Of a DNA stretch of 64,000 bases, positions 56,886 to 64,000 are shown piece by piece. The notes under the pieces are model-generated. The model did not search any database. It was not told the origin of the DNA and saw only the letters and a program-made list of their open reading frames with translations. The position numbers and the translations under genes were made by a program. Source of the DNA: Annona cherimola (Eukaryota > Streptophyta > Magnoliopsida > Magnoliales > Annonaceae); contig CM059975.1 in assembly GCA_030490835.1 (NCBI GenBank), forward strand, positions 33,884,133 to 33,948,132, written 5' to 3'. How positions within the stretch are numbered: the first letter of the stretch is position 1; each line of letters opens with the position of its first letter.

Positions 56886-59660
56886 CTTATTGAACTTCAC
56901 TGAGACTGACTTGGTGTAATGCTCTATAATAGTAATAATATCTACTCCGGAGTCCTCTCTGCAATGCACAAACACATTTTCCACATTAGCCGGCCAATGT
57001 TGATTTAAAAAATTGCAATAACTTAAGAGTCATACCTTATACTTATGAGTTCAACAATATCGCGAACGATATGGAATGTATATGCATCTCGAACTTCATT
57101 GTCCACGTCAAACATTTTCTTCAACATATGAAGTTGTACGATTGAGATCAACTCGAAACGTGACTTACATGTGTACGATAATATTAATGTGTGAATGTAG
57201 CAACCCATTCAAAAGACTTACCACTCGATGGTAGGTTGCCATAAACCTGATTGAGTTATCCACTTCAACGATGTTAATATAGTGTATTTCACAAAGTATC
57301 ATATCTACCACATTTGCAAACTAGGTACCATCATGATATTGAATTGGTATAAACATCTGGACACAAGGCATTAGAACAATTAGTGCACGTAGCGGTGTCA
57401 AAAATTGTCAACTAATTAGGTATTGTGTGAGTATTTAATTACCCATTTTGCATCGATGACACAATATTGAAGCATCTCCACCAACCATTCCACATCAATA
57501 TCGTCTAGCTTCCCTAGTAACAGTCTCCTCTACATAGGACGAAAATGAAATAGTGGCGTTCTTGAATAGTCTCAAGTAATATATATGCTAAGGGAACATT
57601 CCGGGTTGAAGTACTAACATTGACAAACGATGAGAAGTAATGATGCCGTACACCAGATATTCCCTCTCGCTGATGGAAATTTTGAATAATAGTATATGCA
57701 TCAACAGTCTGTCACCATGCCATGGACGATAGTTATAAATTAATAAAAAGTATGATAAATAACACGTAATTAATAAAATGCAAGATTACCATGTTATCAA
57801 AGGCAGACTCATGAGTTACTTACACTGGGATTGATATTACCGTTACTGGCAAAACATTCCATATCTATCTGGGTAACATGAGTCATTTGTAGCTTAAAAA
57901 CCTTTGCACTGTATTTTAAAATTGGCCAGAAACAAGATGAAGACAGAACTTTAAAGAAAATGGAAATCCAAACAATTGAAATCAATGTTGCAAGCGCATT
58001 TCAAGATGAATACGTACTCAACATGCAATCTCGGGTCTCCCAATACCTACTCAAGCAGTAGCAACTTCTCTACCGTGACATAGGCTAGGTTCATCTTTAT
58101 CTGAGATTGATGTCTAAATTGGTTTGGGTCCTGCAAAATGTCGTTAACAGTGAGAGCTTGATGTTGTCTAATTTTTTTATCAATATAAACATGTGATAAA
58201 TTATTACAAGACATGCCTCTCATATGTGCATCAATGGTCCGAGCCATGATCTCCTCCGACTAAGCCAAGCATATATCATTGGAGGCTTCTGCCAACAATC
58301 GTTTAAGCCCCACGCATAGACCATTTCAAACGAATCATCCAATTGCATGACAACAGAATGGGTTCCTGCTTCACCATTGCCAAAAGTGGGGAGTTTGCTA
58401 GTAGGTACTCGACATACGTTCGAACATTGCAGAAATCTCACCTGAGCCTCGAGTTCCTATTCTATGACTCAAAGTTAGATAAATCATACCTAAATAGGCA
58501 GAAATAAAATTGAAGAACTATTTCTCTCACCGCAACTCGACAGACATTCCGTTGGACATGGTCAACATGTTCTCGCACCATTTTCCCAATGTCCTAAAAT
58601 AGAATGTCATGTGGTGAGATAAGATCATAAAGATAATAATTATGAGTAAAAATAGTAGAAAATAAAATAAATAGAGTAATTGTTCTGAAATAGGTTCACA
58701 TGAAATTGTGAGTTTGTCCTTTTCATCGGGGTTTTATGGAATTTTCCTATACATAGGATGATAATTAAGATTATTTATACGACCATTATTCCCATTGCAG
58801 ATATTATAAAAATGTTTGCAAGAGAAATATATATTATCAAATTTTAATTGTCATTTTTTGTTTACAAGGAATTTTCATTGTGTCTTTAAAATTATAATGG
58901 TCGTTCATGAAATCTTAATGGAAGGGATGTATTTACAATTTTATTCATACAAACCTTACAAAATAAATTATAATTGGTGAAATTAAAAGATATTTGTATA
59001 ATTTCACCTAAATTGCGTACGTACTATTCAGAAACCTCTTGCACTATAAATATTTAACATTGAGAATATAAATGAAATATTTAAAAAATTTAAATAAATA
59101 TAAATGCATAAAAGTTTTAAAATACGTGAAATTGGGCATCATAGCTAAATATACGTAGACGACAACTAGTTATTCAAAATAATCAAAAAATGGTTGCACA
59201 ACTGGTGGTTTTCTTTTAAAAAAAAACTGATGGTTTTTAATCATTGCCAATATCATCCCCGTAGGACTAAGCATCTGTCTAATTAGCAATGTCATTTACA
59301 ACCAATAAAATCCAACACAATTTACATTTGTGGACCTCATTAAAGAGAAACTTATGACAAATATTTATAATTATAATCTCGAACCAAACATATTTATATG
59401 GAAAAATAGGAACCAAATTACCATTCTCTACTGTGTCCCTAAAAGGTAAAATGTAATAAAAAACACATATGATAAATCATACCTTGTCTGGAAAATCTAT
59501 CGAAGCTTGCCCTGTGTATCTGTTCACGCGGAGGATGTAAACTTGCGATCTACCACAGGGAAAAAACAGACGATGTGAGGGCAAATTCTGCCGCAAGGAA
59601 GAAGAAAGAGCAGACTCTCTCGTTCGTGATTTCCAGAAATTCACTAACACGTTGTACAGC
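56886..59660 (-). pseudogene. Ulp1-like (C48) paralogue, minus strand, active site lost
   Basis: Minus-strand exon-like blocks: about 59660-59483, 58593-58531, 58441 to about 58230, 58130-58051, 57908-57824, 57708-57619, 57529-57443, 57356-57222, 57163-57036, 56958-56886. Most have clean AG and GT borders and matching phases. The protease part reads FKLQMTHVTQIDMECF, TVDAYTIIQNFHQREG, HHYFSSFVN, MFIPIQYHDGT(stop)FANVV, SRFELISIVQLHMLKKMF and EDSGVDIITIIEHYTK. Exon lengths 85, 90, 87, 135, 128 and 73 match the plus copy (85, 90, 84, 131, 101, 73). At the catalytic sites it has Thr, Asn and Ser in place of His, Asp and Cys. One stop (TAG, 57323-57321) replaces the Trp after the His position. 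The first three blocks (for example MVREHVDHVQRNV, WGLNDCWQKPPMIYAWL) match no family I know and do not resemble the plus copy's N-terminus; the donor of the third is unplaced. Confidence 0.75.
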
Positions 59661-59810
59661 ACTTGCAAGACATTAATCTGGGCGTCAACAGCAGCTTATC
59701 TGCTCTAAATGTGACGCACCATTTATGTTCAGCGACAAGGTTGATAAATAATCGGTGGCAGCATGTCACACCATTGCAGCACGTCACATACATTCATTTA
59801 GTTATCTTTT

Positions 59811-60975
59811 GTTTAAATTTAATATCTGTTCCAAATCTGCTCTAACTGAAATTTAATATCTTGTGTTTAAATTTATGGTATACATACATTTCTTAGATCT
59901 GTTCCAGTAAATCCCTCCGTGAGTACGCCAATTAGGTTTTTGAAAATTGTCATGCTTTATTATTGAAGATTAAATAAGAATTTTAACCTTTTATAATTCG
60001 TCTACTTTTTTGCTAAACTCCATAGATTCACTAGATTTACAAAAAGAAAAGTATTGGGCGAATCTATATCAAATGAAGAACCTAGATGTGTGCCCAGAAG
60101 TGAATTTCAGGTTCCTTTGGGCAATTGCCACAACTATTGAGCCCTTACAGTGAAATGTGTAAACCGACAAAAAAATACTGTAGCAAAAAAATACTGTTTG
60201 AATTTAATATCCATTCCAGATCTGCTCTAAACGAAATTTAGTATCTTTTGTTTAAATTTATGATATACATACATTTCTCATATCTATTCCAGTTAATCCC
60301 TCCGTGGGTATGGCAATTAGGTTTTTGGAAATTTTCATGCTTTATTATTGAAGATTCAATAAGAATTTTAAGCTTTTATAATTCGTCTACTTTTTCCCAA
60401 ACTCCATAGATTTGCTAGATTTACAAAAAGAAAAATATTGTGCAAATCTATATTAAATAAGGAATCCAGATGAGTGCCCAGAAGTGAATTTCGGGTCCCT
60501 TTGGGCAATTGCCGCAACTGCCAAACCCTTACAGTGAAACATGTAAACAGATGAAAAAAATACTGTAACAAAAAATTCTTACTGTAGCAATTTAATATCC
60601 GTTCCACTCTAAACGAAATCTAATATCTTTTATTTAAATTTATGGTATACATTAATTTCTCAGATCTGTTCCAGTAAATCCCTCTGTGGGTACGCCAATT
60701 AAGTTTTTGGAAATTTTCATGCTTTCTTATTGAAGATTCAATAAGAATTTTAAGCTTTTATAATTCGCCTACTTTTTTGCTAAACTCCATAGATTCGCTA
60801 GATTTACAAAAAGAAAAGTATTGGGCGAATCTATATTAAATAAGGAACCCGGATGTGTACCTAGAAGTGAATTTGGGGTGCATTTGGGCAGTTGACGCAA
60901 TTGACGAACCCCTACAGTGAAACATGGAAACGGACGAATCCGAAAATACTGTAACAATTTACTATAGCAATTTTG
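59811..60975. repeat. Tandem array of three ~388-bp units
   Basis: TTTAATATC(C/T)(A/G)TTCC starts recur at 59818, 60204 and 60591. Each unit has TGTTCCAGTAAATCCCTC, GAAGATT(A/C)AATAAGAATTTTAA, AGATTTACAAAAAGAAAA and ends with TACTGTA(G/A)CAA. The units are diverged by substitutions but keep length (385 and 388 bp steps). Confidence 0.9.
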
Positions 60976-61984
60976 ACCAATTTTGATTGTTGTAGCAATT
61001 TTGACTTATGACGGAAAATTTTACAGAAAACCCCTATGAATTTATGATTTTGCAAAAAGGTACCTATTTCGAAGAAATTATAGAAAAAATCAAATTTTGT
61101 TAGAAAATTTGCAGGAGATATAACATGAGGGTACATATTTAGAGGTGTTCTATAACATGAAGATTTTCTATAAATTTTTTGTTCAATGCAAATATTTATT
61201 AAATTAATAGTTTTACATTGAATTCACTTGAAGTAAATAGATTTATATTTATATTTTAAATTAATTAATTATAGTAACAATAAATCACAATCATTATTAA
61301 TACGTTAAATTTTTAATATAAACTGTAATAATATTATTTTATAATTTTAATAAATTTTGTTATAAAATTTCTATTAAATATAGTTATTTGCTAAATTGAT
61401 TATTTAACCAACTCAAAAAGTAACATATATTTATATATTAAATCTAAATTACAGTTATATATAATTTATTACAATTTTAGTTTTACAACGTCATATATAT
61501 AATAATTATTATATATTTATGTAAATTTCTATTTCATTTAATTTAAATTAGTTAATATTTTTAATTATAGCTTTATATTTATTTAGTTTTTAATTATAGA
61601 TTTATATTTATTTAGTTTTTAATTATTTAATACAAAATTTTCATAGAAATTACCTAAACGAATAAAAGAATTTTTAGGATAATATAAATGACGTTAAATA
61701 TAATAAGTGGAGTAAATTTTTTATAAACTATCAAAATCAAGATCATATAGAAGAGATTTTTTGTAGAGGTGGGCCCTAGAGATTTGGTAAAAGAGAGGTT
61801 TACATAATATACTTTTTTGTAAGAATATTTATAGACTTTAATTTTTATTACTAAATAAATTAGATATTTTTTAAATGTAATTAAAAATAATTTTTATATG
61901 TTTATATTATTGAATCTAAATTATAGTTACATATTTATTTATAATTTTATTTTATTTTATTTAGATTAATTATCAAAAATTTGA
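60976..61984. other. AT-rich intergenic sequence
   Basis: No gene. A half family B stretch (AATGACGTTAAATATAATAAG) is near 61687. Confidence 0.5.
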
Positions 61985-63065
61985 TGCTGTTAGATGCAGT
62001 TAGATGTTGTTAGACGCTGTTAGATTAAGGTGAATTTCATTAAATCGTATTATCTGAGTTTCAAATTCCGTAATTAAGGTACAAGTGACCTTATAAGGGG
62101 CTTAAGATCATATTACAGGTGTTAAATTAGGATTAACTTATTAATTTCAAAAATTAGATGCTGTTAGATTAAGGTGATTTCATTAAATTATATTATCTGG
62201 GTTTCAAACCCATTATTAAGGTATAAATGACCTTATGAGGGGCCTAGGATCATATACAGGTGTTAAATTAGGATTAACTTAATAATTTCAAAAATTAGAT
62301 GTGGTTAGATGTTATTAGATGCAGTTAGATCCCGTTAGATGTTGTTAGACGTTGTTAGATTAAGGTGGATTTCATTAAATCCTATTATTTGGTTTTCAAA
62401 TTCTGTAATTAAGGTATAAATGAATTTATAAGGGCCTAGGATCATATTACAATTGTTAAATTAGGATTAATTTATTAATTTTAAAAATTAGATGCAGTTA
62501 GATACGGTTAGATGTTGTTAGACGCTGTTAGATTAAGGTGAATTTCACTAAATCGTATTATTTGGGTTTCAAATTTCGTAATTAAGATACAAATGACCTT
62601 ATAAGGGACTTAGGATCATATTACAGGTGTTAAATTAGAATTAACTAATTAATTTCAAAAATTAGATGCAATTAGATACTATTAGATGTAATTAGATGCG
62701 GTTAGATGCGATTAGATGTGGTTAGATGCTGTTAGACGCTGTTAGATTAAGGTGATTTCATGAAATCGTATTATCTGGGTTTTAAATTTCATAATTAAGG
62801 TATAAATGACCTTATAAGGGGCTTAGGATCATATTACAGGTGTTAAATTAGAATTAACTTATTAATTTTAAAAATTAGATGCGGTTAGATTAAGGTAATT
62901 TCATTAAATCGTATTATCTGGATTTCAAATTCTATTATTAAGGTATAAATGACTTTATAAGGAGCCTAGGATCATATTACAGGTGTTAAATTAGGATTAA
63001 CTTATTAATTTCAAAAATTAGATGTAGTTAGATATTCTTAGATGCGCTTAGATGCGGTTAGATTC
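61985..63065. repeat. Nested tandem array: 10-bp motif blocks within ~134-bp units
   Basis: A constant segment (TTAAGGTGATTTCATTAAAT ... AAGGTATAAATGACCTTATA ... GGATCATATTACAGGTGTTA ... TTAATTTCAAAAA) alternates with runs of a 10-mer close to TTAGATGCGG. TAGATTAAGG, which ends each run, starts at 62021, 62165, 62356, 62529, 62743 and 62886. Runs hold about 4, 1, 6, 4, 8, 1 and 4 motifs. No coding sequence. Confidence 0.92.
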
Positions 63066-63440
63066 TATTATATTCAAAAATAAAAAAATATTAATAAATT
63101 TTCAAAAAATCAAAAAAATGAATGAAATTGTTATTTTTGAGAATACCTTAATTACATTAACTTTAAATAATATAACATAACTCCTAATATAAAAATATTT
63201 TCAACTTTACTAATTATAATGAAATCTTATTAAAAAATAATTTTTTGTACACAAATATTTTTAAAAATTGTCAAATAATGAAAAATTATGTCTACATATA
63301 TTTTTAGTAGTTGATCCAGCAAATGAATAGAATAGATTGAGATTATATATATATAATACAAGTTTTATCAAAAAACCAAACATACTCACTTTTTTAAACA
63401 AATATACTCACGCCTTAAAACTACCATAATGCCCTTACTT
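63066..63440. other. AT-rich spacer
   Basis: No gene or repeat boundary visible. Confidence 0.5.
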
Positions 63441-64000
63441 TCTTTTTTTCTCATGGGGAAGGCTTCCCATGGGTTGGGGCTCAAGTAGGAATTGTTTGTG
63501 CCACTGCTTTAATGAGTATCCCTTTACTTGCACTTGATAATAATTTTTCTTTCCAGCCCTACAATTTGATTCACATCCTCTCCTTGACCCGCTGGAATTC
63601 TCTGACTTTAGCTTTCCCGATCCAAATCGATAGTCGTAGATATATTTGGATTGCACTTGCTTGGATCCCAATAGTCTGCTCTATTTCCCTCCTTGTATGT
63701 AGATCAGTGTTTTTACTGAAGAACAAAGTCGTTTTCTCCATGTTTACTCTTTGTCCGGTATATTTTCCATACATTTGTAGTATCATCAACATATAGCATA
63801 TTTCAGCAACATTAGCTTGCAGGCACAATATACTATCATCTTTAAAAAATAATGAGATAACACAGGACCATACCTGCTAAGCTTGATTCCGTTGATCATT
63901 TGTTGGTGCTAAGCCTTGGCTAATAATATGGATAGACCTTCAGTGCAGAGTATGAACAAATACGGTGAAAGAGGTCACCCTGTCTGAGCCCCCTTGGAGT
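63441..64000 (-). pseudogene. L1-type LINE RT fragment, cut by window edge
   Basis: Minus strand: TPRGLRQGD (63975-64000), then YGKYTGQRVNMEKTTLFFSK (63700-63770), QIYLRLSIWIGKAKVREFQ, and GWKEKLLSS with GILIKAVAQTIPT (63500-63550). This is the palm-to-thumb part of plant L1 RT. Frames change several times. The element continues beyond the window. Confidence 0.85.

Noticed and set aside
51500..60000. Long terminal inverted repeats flanking the Ulp1-like pair
   Set aside because: I compared the flanks by eye and saw no convincing inverse match, so a complete Mutator-like element is not claimed.
1..64000. CRISPR arrays, bacterial operons, rRNA or tRNA genes
   Set aside because: The tandem arrays lack spaced identical repeats with unique spacers, the gene structure is eukaryotic, and no cloverleaf or rRNA signature was recognised.

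Overview
This is plant nuclear DNA: AT-rich and intron-rich, packed with L1-type and RTE-type LINE remnants, solo LTRs and many small foldback elements (MITEs). One gene looks intact. The rest is repeat or pseudogene. The species cannot be read from the window. Every call rests on reading the sequence; no search was run.

Layout. 0.2-3.1 kb: a foldback element beside a decayed L1-type LINE (reverse transcriptase, zinc-binding and RNase H parts). 3.1-13.4 kb: non-genic, with an RTE LINE 3' end, an RNase H fragment and numerous MITEs. 13.6-31.8 kb: a complete minus-strand 11-exon gene for a 287-residue seven-helix membrane protein of the TOM1/TOM3 (tobamovirus multiplication host factor, THH1/TOM1/TOM3) family. 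All splice junctions can be placed. Its large introns hold MITEs, tandem duplications, a G-rich tract and a decayed extra copy of exon 4. 32.3-35.1 kb: a dense MITE cluster upstream of that gene. 37-48.5 kb: three solo LTRs of different families, each with a 5-bp target duplication, plus a probable fourth LTR. One of the LTRs splits a minus-strand L1-type LINE (44.2-51.6 kb).

52.6-59.7 kb: two convergent, multi-exon Ulp1-like (peptidase C48) pseudogenes. Their protease exons correspond one to one in size and phase (85/85, 90/90, 84/87, 131/135, 101/128, 73/73 bp), so they are ancient paralogues in inverted arrangement. The plus copy keeps the His-Asp-Gln-Cys active-site residues but carries disabling lesions. 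The minus copy has replaced all three catalytic residues.

59.8-63.1 kb: two unusual tandem arrays, one of three ~388-bp units and one of seven blocks whose lengths follow 134 + 10n bp. 63.4-64.0 kb: another minus-strand LINE fragment cut by the window edge.

The most common repeat is a ~280-bp Tourist/PIF-Harbinger-like MITE (termini GGGTGTGTTTG / CAAACACACCC, mostly TTA or TAA target duplications) with at least 13 copies.
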